Positions 26,857-37,401 of a stretch of DNA of 64,000 bases are shown piece by piece; within the stretch, counting starts at the first letter, position 1; every line of letters begins with the position of its first letter. The notes below the pieces were generated by a model. It did no database searches, was not told the origin of the DNA, and was given only the letters and a program-made list of their open reading frames with translations. A program made the position numbers and the translations under genes. Source of the stretch: Pirellulaceae bacterium (GTDB lineage: Bacteria > Planctomycetota > Planctomycetia > Pirellulales > Pirellulaceae); assembly GCA_019636375.1 (NCBI GenBank), contig JAHBXS010000003.1, forward strand, positions 806,001 to 870,000, written 5' to 3'.

Positions 26857-27981
26857 ATGAATACCAGTCACTTAGAACGACACGGAGAACGGGTTGATGA
26901 GTTGGCTAGGCTCGCGAAGGCTTCTTCGATAATGGGGGCCGCGCCTGCCGCGACAATTCCCCCAGAGGCCCCCTTCGCGCCGGTCGCCCCCATCCTGATC
27001 GAAGCTGGAACAGTAGACCAAAATCGTGAAGTGATTAAGAACGCCGCTCGGCTGGCCCCCAGTTGGCTGTTGAGTTTTTCGTTTCATCTCGTCGCGCTCT
27101 TGTCGCTGGCGTTGTACGGAATGAGCGGTCGGTTTCAGGAGACAATTTCTCTTTCTGCCCAAGCGGTTTCCCAAGCGAATCTTTCTGACGACATTCGGGT
27201 TGATTTCAGTGATCTTGCGCCATCGAGGGCCGATTCGGCGGCACCGGGCATCGAGCCGACAAAATTTTTATCGGAGCCCTTGCGAGAACTCGCCGACGCT
27301 CCAGTCGATTTGGACGGCAAAACGGCGGTCTACGCGAAATGGGAAGATGTGCTGGGAGGGAATCAGTTTTCTGGCGTTGGTGTAGACGGAGTCGCTCAGC
27401 ACTTGATGGCCCTGGAGTCCAGTGCTGGTGAGGCGGGAGAAAAGGACGCCAATTTTTTTGGCTTATCGGCGCGCGGCAGTCGGTTTGTGTTTGTATTGGA
27501 TTGCTCCGGCAGCATGAGTGGAATGCGGTGGGAGGTCATGGTCAACGAAGTGATGAACTCGATACGCAGCCTCGATGAAGGCTCGATGTTTTTGGTGATC
27601 TTATACAGCAGTCGAGCATGGGCAATGTTTGATACGATGCCTCGCGACACCATCTTGATTCCGGCGCATAAAGAGAATGTCGATCGGTTTGCGGTGTGGC
27701 TCAGTCGGCAGCGACCAAATGGAGGGACATTACCGATGGAGGCGATGGGTGTCGCGTTGCGAATGAACCCAGACGCGATTTTCTTGTTGTCCGATGGAGA
27801 GTTTCAGGACGACACGGCTGGATTTCTCCGCGCGAACAACGTGGTTCGAGCATCTTCAAAGAACGAAATGAAACAAATTCCGATCCACACGATCGCCCTT
27901 GACTTCACGCTGGGCGCTCTGACGTTGCAGCAAATTGCGGGGGAGAACAAAGGCCAATACCGCCTGATCACGACCGAATAA
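26857..27981 (+). CDS. Membrane-anchored von Willebrand factor A domain protein
   Basis: 374 residues from the ATG at 26857. The N-terminus is polar and Ala/Pro-rich, then one membrane helix (about 69-88) anchors the protein, with a linker to about 195. The VWA domain begins at RFVFVLDCSGSM: Asp215-x-Ser217-x-Ser219 is the MIDAS metal site, with the Thr position in RPNGGTLP and the Asp in IFLLSDGEF. The domain runs to the C-terminus. VWA domains bind metal-dependent ligands and often serve in assembly. The gene stands alone, 285 bases before the ABC ATPase gene. No binding partner can be named from the context. Confidence 0.85.
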   Translation: MNTSHLERHGERVDELARLAKASSIMGAAPAATIPPEAPFAPVAPILIEAGTVDQNREVIKNAARLAPSWLLSFSFHLVALLSLALYGMSGRFQETISLSAQAVSQANLSDDIRVDFSDLAPSRADSAAPGIEPTKFLSEPLRELADAPVDLDGKTAVYAKWEDVLGGNQFSGVGVDGVAQHLMALESSAGEAGEKDANFFGLSARGSRFVFVLDCSGSMSGMRWEVMVNEVMNSIRSLDEGSMFLVILYSSRAWAMFDTMPRDTILIPAHKENVDRFAVWLSRQRPNGGTLPMEAMGVALRMNPDAIFLLSDGEFQDDTAGFLRANNVVRASSKNEMKQIPIHTIALDFTLGALTLQQIAGENKGQYRLITTE

Positions 27982-28266
27982 GTGGAGCTAAAAGTCCGCT
28001 TTTTGGCGAAAAGAGGCCCCTTAAGCCCATTGGTGTGGCTGTGTCGGTCGTGGAACTCACCAAAAAGGGGTCGATTTGATTTGTCGCGGGAATACGAAGC
28101 GGTTGCCATTGGTCGACAAAAAATCCCGTTTTTTGCGGCAATTTTGCGGGGTGCGGAACTGCTTTCACCGTTGACCGGTCATCTAAATGCCGTTATCTTT
28201 TAGTAAGGAGAAGCGCATTGGTCTTCGCCGGGTGGCGAGTTTTCAGCGAGCTAACAGACCCCTTAC

Positions 28267-29481
28267 ATGGCACAAGTGGTATTGGAGTCTGTTTCGAAGG
28301 CTTACATCGGCGGATCGACCGTAGTTGATCAATTAAGCCTATGCGTGGATGACCGAGAATTGTTGGTACTGGTTGGACCGAGCGGGTGTGGTAAGACCAC
28401 GACGTTACGGTTGATTGCCGGACTTGAGCGCCCGACATCAGGACGCATCATGATCGGAGGCCGGGAGGTGACGCAGGTTCCCCCGGTGGATCGAGATGTG
28501 GCGATGGTGTTTCAAGGTGATGCCTTGTATCCGCATTTGTCCGTGTATCGCAACTTATCGTTTGGACTTGAATTGAAATATGGAGGTAGCTTTGGTGCTC
28601 GTGTTTTGAGGCGACTGGTCAATCCCCAGCGTGCGTTGGAATTGGAAACGCAGCGGCAGGGTATTGATGCCAAGGTACAACAGGCGGCGCAGCGGCTGGG
28701 GATTGATTCTCTATTACACCGCAAGCCACATCAGTTGTCCGGCGGTGAACGCCAACGTGTTGCTTTAGGGCGCGCGTTCGTGCGGAATCCGGCGGCATTT
28801 TTATTGGATGAGCCGTTGTCGAACCTGGACCCTCAACTCAAACACCAATTGCGAATTGAAATTAAAGAGATTCATCGAGCCGTCGGTTCCACTTTGATCT
28901 ATGTGACTCACGATCAAGTCGAAGCGATGACCTTGGGGGATCGTGTGGGGGTTATGAATCGCGGAAAGCTGCTGCAGGTGGCACAGCCGAATGAGATTTA
29001 CGACCGACCGCAAAACATTTTTGTAGCAAGATTTTTCGGGTCGCTCCCTATGAATCTCATTCCTGGTCGCTTGGTGAATAGCGAGCAGGGGCTGATTTTT
29101 GAAAGCGGTCCGATTCGGTGGGCGGTTCCACCGAGCATGGCCAGGCACCTCAAGGTGGATGGTCAGCAAATGGTAACGCTGGGTTTTCGAGCTGAAGATG
29201 TCGTGCTCGAAAGGGCTCCGTTAGGAGACTCCCTAGTTGCTAATTCCGAGGAATACTTGGTGACGGCCAAGTTGACCGGTAACGAGCGTTGGGGCGATGC
29301 CCTGGTAGGGCGAGTTGAAGTTCCCACCGGTGTTCCTGGCGATACCCGCTGGTGGTACGTCAAGGGGCCCAAGGGAGCTGAGAATTGCTCGGCGGGAATG
29401 ACCGTTGCCGTGACCTGCCAGCCATCGTGTTGGCATTGGTTTGATACGACGACAGAACAAAACTTGATGACGAAAAATTAG
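28267..29481 (+). CDS. ABC transporter ATP-binding protein, UgpC/MsmK-like
   Basis: 404 residues. All ABC motifs are present: Walker A GPSGCGKTT (37-45), signature LSGGERQ (157-163), Walker B LLDEP (from 179), H-loop His215 in VTHDQ. The C-terminal 150 residues form an OB-type regulatory domain as in ATPases of CUT1 carbohydrate importers. Between Walker A and the signature it carries an insert of about 20 residues (GGSFGARVLRRLVNPQRALE) relative to usual members. No permease or binding protein lies nearby. It ends 15 bases before nusA, so it is probably the first gene of that transcript. It may energise several importers encoded elsewhere, as MsmK does. Confidence 0.85.
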   Translation: MAQVVLESVSKAYIGGSTVVDQLSLCVDDRELLVLVGPSGCGKTTTLRLIAGLERPTSGRIMIGGREVTQVPPVDRDVAMVFQGDALYPHLSVYRNLSFGLELKYGGSFGARVLRRLVNPQRALELETQRQGIDAKVQQAAQRLGIDSLLHRKPHQLSGGERQRVALGRAFVRNPAAFLLDEPLSNLDPQLKHQLRIEIKEIHRAVGSTLIYVTHDQVEAMTLGDRVGVMNRGKLLQVAQPNEIYDRPQNIFVARFFGSLPMNLIPGRLVNSEQGLIFESGPIRWAVPPSMARHLKVDGQQMVTLGFRAEDVVLERAPLGDSLVANSEEYLVTAKLTGNERWGDALVGRVEVPTGVPGDTRWWYVKGPKGAENCSAGMTVAVTCQPSCWHWFDTTTEQNLMTKN

Positions 29482-29496
29482 GCTGGAGCGAACAAT

Positions 29497-30729
29497 ATGA
29501 ACCCGAGTGAAATCTTGCGAATCGTTGACTCGCTGCATCGCGACAAGAGCATCGACAAAGAGGTCGTGTTCGTGGCGATCGAGTCCGCTCTCGTTTCGGC
29601 CGCTCGCAAACACTTTGGCGAAGAGGCAGATATCGAATTCATGATCGATCGCGCCAGCGGACAAATTGCTGGTCGCCATGAACAAACGGAACTTGACCAT
29701 GAAGAAGTCATTGGGCGCATCGGAGCCCAAACGGCCAAGCAAGTGATCATTCAGAAAATCCGCGAAGCTGAGCGGGACACTCAAATTAGCGAATTTAACG
29801 AATTGGTCGATGAGATGATTTCGGGGACCATTCATCGCAACGAAGGCCGCGTAACCACGGTAACTCTGGGGACCGTCGAAGCCATCCTGCCTCGTAGCGA
29901 GCAGATTCCCGGCGAAGACCATAAACCAAACGAGCGCATCCGCGCGCTCGTGACCGAAGTCAAACCACAGGGGAGCCGAGTCAAAGTCGTCTTGAGTCGC
30001 ACCCGCCCTCGTTTGGTACAACGATTGTTCGAGCAAGAGATTCCGGAAATTGCCGAAGGCGTGATTACGATTAAAGCCATCTCGCGGGAACCTGGCCATC
30101 GTTCTAAAGTCGCCGTCAACAGTGTCGATACAAAAGTCGATTGCGTCGGAGCTTGCGTTGGCGTTCGTGGAAATCGCATTAAGTCCATTATTGATGAATT
30201 GGCGGGTGAGCGGATCGACATCGTTCGCTACAGCGATGACCCTCAGGTCCTGATTCGAAACTCCCTGATGCCTGCCGAAGCGGAAGAGGTCATCTTGTGC
30301 CGCATGATGGGTCGAGCAATCGTCCTTGTTCGCGAAGACCAGTTGTCGCTCGCCATTGGCAAACGGGGACAAAACGTCCGTCTGGCCAGCAAGCTCTGCG
30401 GCTGGGACATCGAGATCATGACACAAGACGAACTTGAGAAACAAATCGAGCGGGCGGTCGCTGGATTTAGTAGAATCGAAGGGGTGACGGAAGAGCTTGC
30501 CAATCAGTTGGTCGGCGAAGGATATCTCTCCTACGATGACTTGTCGGTGATTGAACCCGATGATTTGATGGAGATGGGCAATTTGACAATGGAACAAGTC
30601 GAAAAAATCGTTGAACAAGCCGAAATGTTGGCAGAACAAGCCGAAACGGCGATGCAACAAAACCGTGACCGAAACCAAGAAGGCGGAAATGGTGCAGGCT
30701 CCCGGCCCGAACCAGGAGCGCGAAACTAA
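29497..30729 (+). CDS. nusA: Transcription termination/antitermination protein NusA
   Basis: 410 residues. The order is the standard one: N-terminal RNA-polymerase-binding domain (1-125, beginning [20 protein letters not shown]), S1 domain (about 130-195), KH1 with GHRSKVAV and [18 protein letters not shown]2 with [16 protein letters not shown], then a short acidic C-terminal helical repeat (about 345-385) that resembles the AR domains. It modulates pausing, Rho-dependent and intrinsic termination and antitermination. It is followed by infB and rbfA as in most bacteria, but rimP, the usual upstream neighbour, is replaced by an ABC ATPase gene. Confidence 0.95.
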   Translation: MNPSEILRIVDSLHRDKSIDKEVVFVAIESALVSAARKHFGEEADIEFMIDRASGQIAGRHEQTELDHEEVIGRIGAQTAKQVIIQKIREAERDTQISEFNELVDEMISGTIHRNEGRVTTVTLGTVEAILPRSEQIPGEDHKPNERIRALVTEVKPQGSRVKVVLSRTRPRLVQRLFEQEIPEIAEGVITIKAISREPGHRSKVAVNSVDTKVDCVGACVGVRGNRIKSIIDELAGERIDIVRYSDDPQVLIRNSLMPAEAEEVILCRMMGRAIVLVREDQLSLAIGKRGQNVRLASKLCGWDIEIMTQDELEKQIERAVAGFSRIEGVTEELANQLVGEGYLSYDDLSVIEPDDLMEMGNLTMEQVEKIVEQAEMLAEQAETAMQQNRDRNQEGGNGAGSRPEPGARN

Positions 30730-30866
30730 AGTCAAATTCAGTGCTCGCGAGACATCGAACCTAACCGGTTGCCCATCGATGCTCGCGCGAGCCGAGGAGT
30801 TATTGAATGTAATCAATTGGCAACCTCATGGGCGAGATTGTTCTCGCTGAACCACAAGAAAGGTGA

Positions 30867-33734
30867 ATGCACGTGGCGGTACGCATCTACGCGTTCGCGA
30901 AAGAACTCGGACTAGATAACAAGCAGTTGCTCGATATTTGCGATAAAGCAGGTATCACCGGCAAGGGGTCTGCGCTGGCCAATCTGGAAGACGACGAGAT
31001 TGCGAAAATCAAAGAATTTATGGCTCAGGCTCAAGGTTCAGGCGGTCCCAAACCCGGGGCTGAGGAAAAGCCAGAGTTGGTCGAGCCGCAACGCGAAGGC
31101 TTGTTTCCTACACGAGCAGCCCCATTGCGTGACTTGACAACCGTGAAGTCCAAGCGGAAAGCCGGTGCCGAACCAGCACCGAGCGAAGACGTCGTGCAAG
31201 TCACCGTCGCAGAAACTGGTACAACGGAGCCTGATCCGGTTGCCGACGAAACGACGACCCCTCAAGTCGTTGCTGAGAACGCGAACTCGGCAACTCGTCC
31301 TTTGGATCGGCTCAAAGGGGGCGCCAAAACTGAGCCAGTTGAACCTAAGGAACCACCTGCTCCGACTCCGCCCGTCGACCCGCTGCAACCCACTCGATTG
31401 GCCCCTGAACGAGCCGCTCCGATGAGGCCCTTGCAAGACCTTCAAAGAGGAAAAGGTTCGAGTAAAACTGGACCACTCACAGCTCGCAAAGAAAAAACCA
31501 AGCGTTCGATCAACGTCGCCTCGATCGCTGCCATGCCGGAAGTCAAGCAGCCGACGGCTGCCGCAAAGCCGCAGATCAAAGTTCAAAAGCCCGACATTGC
31601 CATCAGCCAAGACGCCTTGGCTCGAGTACGCAGCGGCGCTGCCCCTCTTGAGCAATTCACGAAACAAACCAAAACCAAAGACAAGAAAAAATCTAAGGGA
31701 CGCGACGAGACTCCTGATCCTCTGCAAAACCTGCCATTGCCGACAGGACAACAACGAATTCGAGGCAAGATTTCCAAAGGTAATGTCAACGAGGATTCCG
31801 AACTGGGTTCAACTCGGCAAAACCGCGATAAACGTCGAGATCGTGGCGCCGTTGGATTTGAAGAGGAAGAGCGATACCGCAAACGACGCGATGATCGTGG
31901 CCGGTCTAAGAAGACAGCGATTACCGCACCGCGAAAGGAAAAAGTTACTTTGAATCTACCCTGCAATGTGCGATCTTTTTCCGAGGCGGTAGGGGTCTCG
32001 GCGGTGCAAGTTTTGTTGACGCTTCCAAAGATTGGTGAAACGGAAACCAAAAACATCAACTCCGAGCTCAGCACCGACGTTGTCGAATTGTTGATCGATC
32101 ATTTTGACATCGAGCATATCGAATTGAAATTGCCGGAGTCCGCTGAAGACCGACTGATGGCTCAAGTCAACGCCGATCACGCCCATCAAGAGGACATGTT
32201 GTCGCGACCTCCTATCGTGACTTTCCTGGGACACGTCGACCACGGCAAGACGTCGCTGCTCGATGCCATCATTGGCATCGATGTGGTCTCCGGAGAGGCC
32301 GGAGGTATCACTCAACATATTCGCGCTTACCAAATCGACAAAAACGGGAAGAAAATTGCGTTTGTTGATACGCCAGGTCATGAGGCATTTACCGAAATGC
32401 GGGCTCGCGGAGCGAACGTTACTGACATTGCCGTTTTGGTGGTCGCGGCTGACGACGGAATCATGCCACAAACCGAAGAGGCAATCAGTCATGCCAAGGC
32501 TGCGAAGGTCCCGATCATCGTGGCCCTTAACAAAATTGACTTGCCGGGTGCCAATCCGGAAAAAGTTTACCAAGAGCTGGCCCAACATGACCTGCTCCCC
32601 AGCGAGTGGGGTGGCGAAGTTGAAGTCGTCAAAACGAGTGCCATTAACAACACCGGAATTGATGATCTTTTGGAAACCATCTTGCTCACCGCCGAAATGA
32701 ACGACTACACCGCCAATGAGGAGCGAGCGGCCTACGGTACCTGCCTCGAAGCTGAGCAGCAACCCGGTCGGGGTGTGATTGCCAAGTTCATCGTTCAAGG
32801 CGGAAAATTACAACCAGGAGATATCGTCGTCTGCGGTAAGGCTCACGGACGAATCAAAGCGATGTACGACACCTTGAAGGTCTCCAAAAAAATCGCGGTG
32901 GCTGGGCCCAGCACGCCCGTGAACGTAACGGGACTCGATATCGTTCCCGATGCCGGCGACAAATTCTACGTCTTGCCGGACATCAGCGAGGCCCGCGAGA
33001 TCGCTGTGCATCGCGAGAATCGCAGCCGTCAAAAGGCCTTGGGGGGAATTTCCACCCGCGTCTCTTTGGAAGATTTTCAGGCACAGTTGGAATCCGGAAC
33101 CTTGGGCAAGTCCCAGGACTTGATTACCCTGAACCTCATCATTCGTGCCGATGTTCGCGGCTCAATCGAAGCCATCCAAAAGGAACTTTCGAAAATCGAG
33201 CATCCGGAAATTCGGATCAACATTTTGCAGGCCCTTGTCGGAGGCGTCACCATCGCGGACGTCCGCTTGGCCCAAGCCTCGCAAGCGGTGATCATCGGCT
33301 TTAACGTTGTCCCCGACGAAGCGGCTCGTTCGCTCGCCGATGAACTCCAAGTCGAGATTCGTCGTTATGACATCATCTACAAGGTCTCTGATGACATCAA
33401 AGCCACCTTGGAAGGACGCCTCAAACCCGACCAACAAGTCGTCGAGCTTGGATCAGCGCTGGTACTCCGAACCTTCTCGATCAGTCGCGTTGGGACGATT
33501 GCGGGTTGCCGCGTCATGCGTGGAAATATCGCTCGCGACGGTCGAGTCCGAATCATTCGCGATAGTCGAGTGATTGGGGAATACGCCATCGATTCCTTGA
33601 AACGCGAAAAAGATGACGCCAAGGAAGTTCAACGGGGCATGGAGTGCGGTATCAGGCTGGCCGGTTTCAACGACATCAAAGAGGGGGACACCTTCGAAGT
33701 CTTTAAGATCGAAGAAGTTGCCCGAACCCTGTAA
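30867..33734 (+). CDS. infB: Translation initiation factor IF-2
   Basis: 955 residues. It brings initiator tRNA to the ribosome and hydrolyses GTP. The N-terminal domain ([20 protein letters not shown]) is followed by a long charged Lys/Pro/Arg-rich linker (about 60-360), a second N-domain ([18 protein letters not shown]), and the G domain with GHVDHGKT (455-462), DTPGH (501-505) and NKID (555-558). IF2 C domains follow. The ATG at 30867 is reported, but GTG at 30873 gives the family-typical MAVRIYAF start and has better spacing from AAAGG. It lies in the nusA-infB-rbfA operon. Confidence 0.95.
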   Translation: MHVAVRIYAFAKELGLDNKQLLDICDKAGITGKGSALANLEDDEIAKIKEFMAQAQGSGGPKPGAEEKPELVEPQREGLFPTRAAPLRDLTTVKSKRKAGAEPAPSEDVVQVTVAETGTTEPDPVADETTTPQVVAENANSATRPLDRLKGGAKTEPVEPKEPPAPTPPVDPLQPTRLAPERAAPMRPLQDLQRGKGSSKTGPLTARKEKTKRSINVASIAAMPEVKQPTAAAKPQIKVQKPDIAISQDALARVRSGAAPLEQFTKQTKTKDKKKSKGRDETPDPLQNLPLPTGQQRIRGKISKGNVNEDSELGSTRQNRDKRRDRGAVGFEEEERYRKRRDDRGRSKKTAITAPRKEKVTLNLPCNVRSFSEAVGVSAVQVLLTLPKIGETETKNINSELSTDVVELLIDHFDIEHIELKLPESAEDRLMAQVNADHAHQEDMLSRPPIVTFLGHVDHGKTSLLDAIIGIDVVSGEAGGITQHIRAYQIDKNGKKIAFVDTPGHEAFTEMRARGANVTDIAVLVVAADDGIMPQTEEAISHAKAAKVPIIVALNKIDLPGANPEKVYQELAQHDLLPSEWGGEVEVVKTSAINNTGIDDLLETILLTAEMNDYTANEERAAYGTCLEAEQQPGRGVIAKFIVQGGKLQPGDIVVCGKAHGRIKAMYDTLKVSKKIAVAGPSTPVNVTGLDIVPDAGDKFYVLPDISEAREIAVHRENRSRQKALGGISTRVSLEDFQAQLESGTLGKSQDLITLNLIIRADVRGSIEAIQKELSKIEHPEIRINILQALVGGVTIADVRLAQASQAVIIGFNVVPDEAARSLADELQVEIRRYDIIYKVSDDIKATLEGRLKPDQQVVELGSALVLRTFSISRVGTIAGCRVMRGNIARDGRVRIIRDSRVIGEYAIDSLKREKDDAKEVQRGMECGIRLAGFNDIKEGDTFEVFKIEEVARTL

Positions 33735-33796
33735 TCTCGGAGCACCGTCCTTATGTTGTCAATCACTTATTTCCTTGGTCTTGAGGTAGTTAATCG

Positions 33797-34213
33797 ATGA
33801 GTTCCCGTCGAGTCTTAAAAGTCGCTGAAGCGATTCGTGAGGTCGTTGGGATGGCGATCTTGGTCGATATCAAGGACCCGCGAGTTCGTGATGTCACGGT
33901 GACCTTTGTCGAGGTCTCTGCCGATTTGCGTCAGGCCAAAGTCCACGTGTCCGTCATGGGCGACGAGAAAAAACAGCAACTCAGCCTCATCGGTTTGCAA
34001 AACTCTGCGGGGTTCTTGCAGCAGAAAATCGGCAACCGCCTTGATACCCGTTACATTCCGCGGATTACCTTTGTGCTCGACCAAGGGATCAAAAACGCAA
34101 TGGCCGTCACTAGAATTCTCAACGAAGTTCTGCCCAAAAATCCATCTGAAACAGACGCGGATTTTTATGACGAAGCAGCGGACGTAGCGGAAGAAGGAGC
34201 AGAGGAAACCTGA
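33797..34213 (+). CDS. rbfA: Ribosome-binding factor A
   Basis: 138 residues with the KH-type RbfA fold: SRRVLKVAEAIREVVGMAIL at the start, VTFVEVSADLRQAKVHVS, and LGIGNRLDTRYIPRITFVLD-like core sequence near 75-95. It binds the 30S subunit and helps mature the 5' end of 16S rRNA, which fits its place 62 bases after infB. The C-terminal 25 residues are very acidic (Asp/Glu/Ala), a common ending. The usual next gene truB is absent; an endonuclease III-like gene follows instead. Confidence 0.93.
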   Translation: MSSRRVLKVAEAIREVVGMAILVDIKDPRVRDVTVTFVEVSADLRQAKVHVSVMGDEKKQQLSLIGLQNSAGFLQQKIGNRLDTRYIPRITFVLDQGIKNAMAVTRILNEVLPKNPSETDADFYDEAADVAEEGAEET

Positions 34214-34278
34214 GCCTTTTTCGGCAGACCTCCTTGCAAAGCCTAATTACAAAATTATCACATCAGAAATCACCGAAA

Positions 34279-35286
34279 ATGTCAGCAGCCACACAACGCA
34301 CCGAAAAAATCAACAAACTCTTCAAAGTCGCAAAAAAGCATTTTCACGCCGTCCAGCCTCCCGCCAATCGGCTGTTGATCGAACACTTGCTGTACGCTTG
34401 TTGCTTGGAAAACGCGACCTTCGAAACCGCCGATGAAGTCTTGGCGCGACTCCAAGACGAGTACTTTGATTGGAATGAAATTCGTGTGACCACATCCCGC
34501 GAATTGGCGGAACTGCTGAAGAAACTGCCCGACCCTGAAGAGGCGGCAAACCGAGTTCGCCGAACATTACAGGGGCTATTCGAGGCTCATTACTCTTTCG
34601 ATGTCGAACTGCTCCGCAAGGAGAATCTTGGCAAGGCCATCGAACAAATCCAGAAATACAGCGGTGTCACGCCCTTCGGTGTCGCTTACGTTACACAATC
34701 GGTTCTCGGAGGACACTCGATTCCGATCGACGAATCCATGATGCTCCTCATGCAAGTTCTGGGAATCGCCAGCGATGAAGACGCGGCCAGCAATCACATC
34801 ACGGGACTCGAACGTGCAATCTCCAAGGACCAAGGAATCGAATTCTTTTCAATCGTTCATCAATTGGCAGTTGCACTTCATGCTAGTCCGTTTAACAAGG
34901 ATGTCCGAGCAATCATCTTAGAGATTGATAAAACAGCAATCGATCGCTTCCCAAAACGTCAATCCAAAAAGAAATCCGTCGAGGATTCGGCGCCTGCAAT
35001 CGCCGAAACTCCTGAAAAACCGGCTGCACCAGAAAAACCGACGAAAGCCAAGCCTGTTACCAAAGACAAAAAAGCCAAACCCGTCGCGACTGAACCACCC
35101 AAGGTCAGTAAAAAAGAAAGCAAAGCTGTGGCCGCCGCCAAATCCGAAAATTCAAAGACGACGAAGCCTAAGGTTGGTTCACAAAAAAAACCTGCGGCCG
35201 CCAAACCAGCTCCCTCGAAATCTGTGCCAGCAAAATCAGCGGCAAAGAAACCCGCGAAAAAAGATGCGAAGCGGAAACCTCGTTAG
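34279..35286 (+). CDS. Endonuclease III-like protein with histone H1-like tail
   Basis: 335 residues from the ATG at 34279; the in-frame ATG at 34234 adds 15 unlikely residues. Residues 10-215 follow the HhH-GPD fold of endonuclease III: a helix-hairpin-helix near 125-145 (KYSGVTPFGVAYVTQ) and the acidic position Asp151 in PIDESM. The catalytic Lys expected in LPGVGRKTA is replaced (GVTPFGVA), and no Cys cluster for Fe-S is present, so glycosylase activity is unlikely. Residues 226-335 are Lys/Ala/Pro/Ser-rich with many KPA and KAK units, like bacterial histone H1-type tails. It may bind DNA or RNA without cutting. It follows rbfA by 65 bases. Confidence 0.7.
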   Translation: MSAATQRTEKINKLFKVAKKHFHAVQPPANRLLIEHLLYACCLENATFETADEVLARLQDEYFDWNEIRVTTSRELAELLKKLPDPEEAANRVRRTLQGLFEAHYSFDVELLRKENLGKAIEQIQKYSGVTPFGVAYVTQSVLGGHSIPIDESMMLLMQVLGIASDEDAASNHITGLERAISKDQGIEFFSIVHQLAVALHASPFNKDVRAIILEIDKTAIDRFPKRQSKKKSVEDSAPAIAETPEKPAAPEKPTKAKPVTKDKKAKPVATEPPKVSKKESKAVAAAKSENSKTTKPKVGSQKKPAAAKPAPSKSVPAKSAAKKPAKKDAKRKPR

Positions 35287-35418
35287 GCTGTAATTTGTTA
35301 GTCCGTTTACATGCGTGAACCATTTTCCAACGAGAATCTACTTCATCGGCGATGGGCAACCCATCCTAGCCCGATTAATACAACCTATTTCTCTCGATGA
35401 TTACAGAGGAGCCATCCA

Positions 35419-36168
35419 GTGGCAGGTCATTCCCAATACTCCAACATCAAACATCGTAAGGCGGCGGTCGATTCCAAACGAGCCAGGCTTTGGACGAAAC
35501 TCTCACGAGCCATCGCTGTTGCCGCGCGACTCGGCGGGGCAGACCCAAACTCTAATTCACGACTGAAGACCGCCATCATTGATGCGCGAGCCGTGAGCAT
35601 GCCCAAGGACAACATCGAACGGGCCATCAAAGCGGGCACAGGTGAATTAGGTGGTGATGCCGTCGAGGAAGTTCTCTACGAAGGTTATGGACCCCATGGC
35701 GTCGCCGTCATGTGTGAAGTCATGACCGACAACCGAAATCGAACCGCTCCAGAACTTAGAAAACTTTTTGAAAAATTTGGCGGAAACCTTGGTGCCACCG
35801 GCTGCGTCGCCTATTTGTTCGACCGCAAGGGATTGTTCGTTGTGAGCAAAGACAAAGCGACCGAGGAGCAACTCATCGAACTCGTCCTAGAGGCCGGTGC
35901 CGAAGACGTCCGCGCCGTCGATCAAGTTATTGAAATCCTAACCACTCCCGACCGATTTTCGCAAGTCAACGAAGTCCTAGAGGCCGCCGAGATTCCTTGC
36001 GAATCCAAACAAGTTACCCGCATTCCGCAAACATCTGTCGCCCTTGATGTCGAACAAGCCCGTGAGGTCCTGCAACTCATCGATGCCCTTGATGACCACG
36101 ACGACGTGCAAAACGTTTCGGCAAACTTCGAGCTTTCTGCGGAAGTCCTCGCCGTTCTTAATCAATAA
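35419..36168 (+). CDS. YebC/PmpR family protein
   Basis: 249 residues from the GTG at 35419, with AGAGGA eight bases upstream. It has the full YebC/PmpR pattern: MAGHSQYSNIKHRKAAVDSK at the start, MPKDNIERAIKAGTG, YEGYGPHGVAVMCEVMTDNRNRT, and a C-terminal domain ending in DALDDHDDVQNVSANF. Family members were described as DNA-binding regulators; a role in translation of polyproline stretches has been proposed for some. Its place behind nusA-infB-rbfA suits a gene-expression role. Confidence 0.9.
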   Translation: MAGHSQYSNIKHRKAAVDSKRARLWTKLSRAIAVAARLGGADPNSNSRLKTAIIDARAVSMPKDNIERAIKAGTGELGGDAVEEVLYEGYGPHGVAVMCEVMTDNRNRTAPELRKLFEKFGGNLGATGCVAYLFDRKGLFVVSKDKATEEQLIELVLEAGAEDVRAVDQVIEILTTPDRFSQVNEVLEAAEIPCESKQVTRIPQTSVALDVEQAREVLQLIDALDDHDDVQNVSANFELSAEVLAVLNQ

Positions 36169-36217
36169 CGAATAGCCTCATTCTCCTTAAATCTCCGCTG
36201 CGCTACTTGTCAGCCTC

Positions 36218-37204
36218 TCAAACCTTAAGGGCCTGAACCCGAACGCTCGCGGCATAAGCGTTTGCATCGAATTCGGCAAATACCGACTTGAGCTGATCGT
36301 GAATTGTCGGAACGTTGTCTCGCGACGACGGCTTAGAATCTTCAAGCACCGGCAAACAATTTGAAGTTGAATTTAACGATGCCGTTGGGACGAAATCGGA
36401 CGGCGGACTGACTACATCCGAATTCGCTCCGTAACAACCGCTCACTGATTCACCGACCGGCGATGCACAGCAACCAACACTGCTTGTCACTCCGGCCTCT
36501 GCATAAACATTCAGATCGGCACCCGTTTCGGTAACCACGACGGCAGCGAAGCCCGCCTTTTCCAATCGTCGGCGATAGTCCTCAATGAGAATCGCTCCAG
36601 AAATGCAGCCGACATAGGCTTCAATGCTGTTTTGGATCGCTGGCGGAAGGAGTTGTTTGAGAGCGATATCGCTGAGCGCCACTCGGCCTCCTGGCTTCAA
36701 GACTCGGTACATTTCGCGAAACGCGGCATCCTTGTCATCCACTAGGTTGATCACACAGTTGCTGATCAAGCAATCAACTGAGTTGTCGGGGAGTGGCAGT
36801 TCAGTGATTTGAGCTAGAAGAAACTCAACATTTGCGAGCCCTTGTTTGGCCGCGCCGGCTCGAGCGCGGTCCAGCATTTCAGGGGTCATGTCGATTCCAA
36901 TCGCTTTTCCTGACGGACCGACTTTGTGGGCAGCTAAAAACACGTCTAAACCGCCGCCACAACCCAAATCAACGACGACTTCACCGGGCCGCAATGACGC
37001 TAACGCCACTGGATTGCCGCAAGACAGCCCCATGTTGGCCTCAGCCGGCAGCAACGCCAACTCTTCCTCCGAATAACCAAAGGCGGCAGCTACCGCTCGG
37101 ACGGCTTGGTCGTCGTTTGACAGCGAACTTCGGGCAGTTGCAGCATATTGGTCTTGGACAATCGCGGTTGGATCGGCCAAAGGATTTTCGTCTTGCGAAT
37201 TCAT
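36218..37204 (-). CDS. arsM: Arsenite S-adenosylmethionine methyltransferase
   Basis: 328 residues from the ATG at 37204; the open frame to 37288 is an unlikely extension. SAM motif [11 protein letters not shown] covers about 77-87. Three Cys at 62 (MGLSCGNP), 150 (ISNCVINL) and 200 (YVGCISG) match the As(III)-binding Cys positions of ArsM enzymes. The C-terminal 100 residues contain a Cys pair (GCCASP) and a Ser/Pro-rich linker. It would methylate arsenite to volatile or less toxic species in the cytosol. No ars regulator or efflux gene is adjacent, so it is a stand-alone resistance gene. It is convergent with the YebC-family gene. Confidence 0.85.
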   Translation of the reverse strand: MNSQDENPLADPTAIVQDQYAATARSSLSNDDQAVRAVAAAFGYSEEELALLPAEANMGLSCGNPVALASLRPGEVVVDLGCGGGLDVFLAAHKVGPSGKAIGIDMTPEMLDRARAGAAKQGLANVEFLLAQITELPLPDNSVDCLISNCVINLVDDKDAAFREMYRVLKPGGRVALSDIALKQLLPPAIQNSIEAYVGCISGAILIEDYRRRLEKAGFAAVVVTETGADLNVYAEAGVTSSVGCCASPVGESVSGCYGANSDVVSPPSDFVPTASLNSTSNCLPVLEDSKPSSRDNVPTIHDQLKSVFAEFDANAYAASVRVQALKV

Positions 37205-37401
37205 TGGATCGGTGCTCCTGGCAGTGTAGCTTAAACGAGAGGTCGCCTTCTTTCGATTTGCGAGATGGCCTGTTAGGGAGACGATCATTTTAGAATCATC
37301 TGTCCTTTATTTTAAACTAACGAGATATTGCCTGTCAAAGAAATCGAGGGTAACAATTGATCTGTTTGTGCGTTTACATTGCGAAGATGGCTATCCATAT
37401 T

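Noticed and set aside
29233..30816. 527-codon open frame antisense to nusA
   Set aside because: It is a shadow of the codon bias of nusA, without protein-like composition. Similar long antisense frames lie opposite icd and infB.
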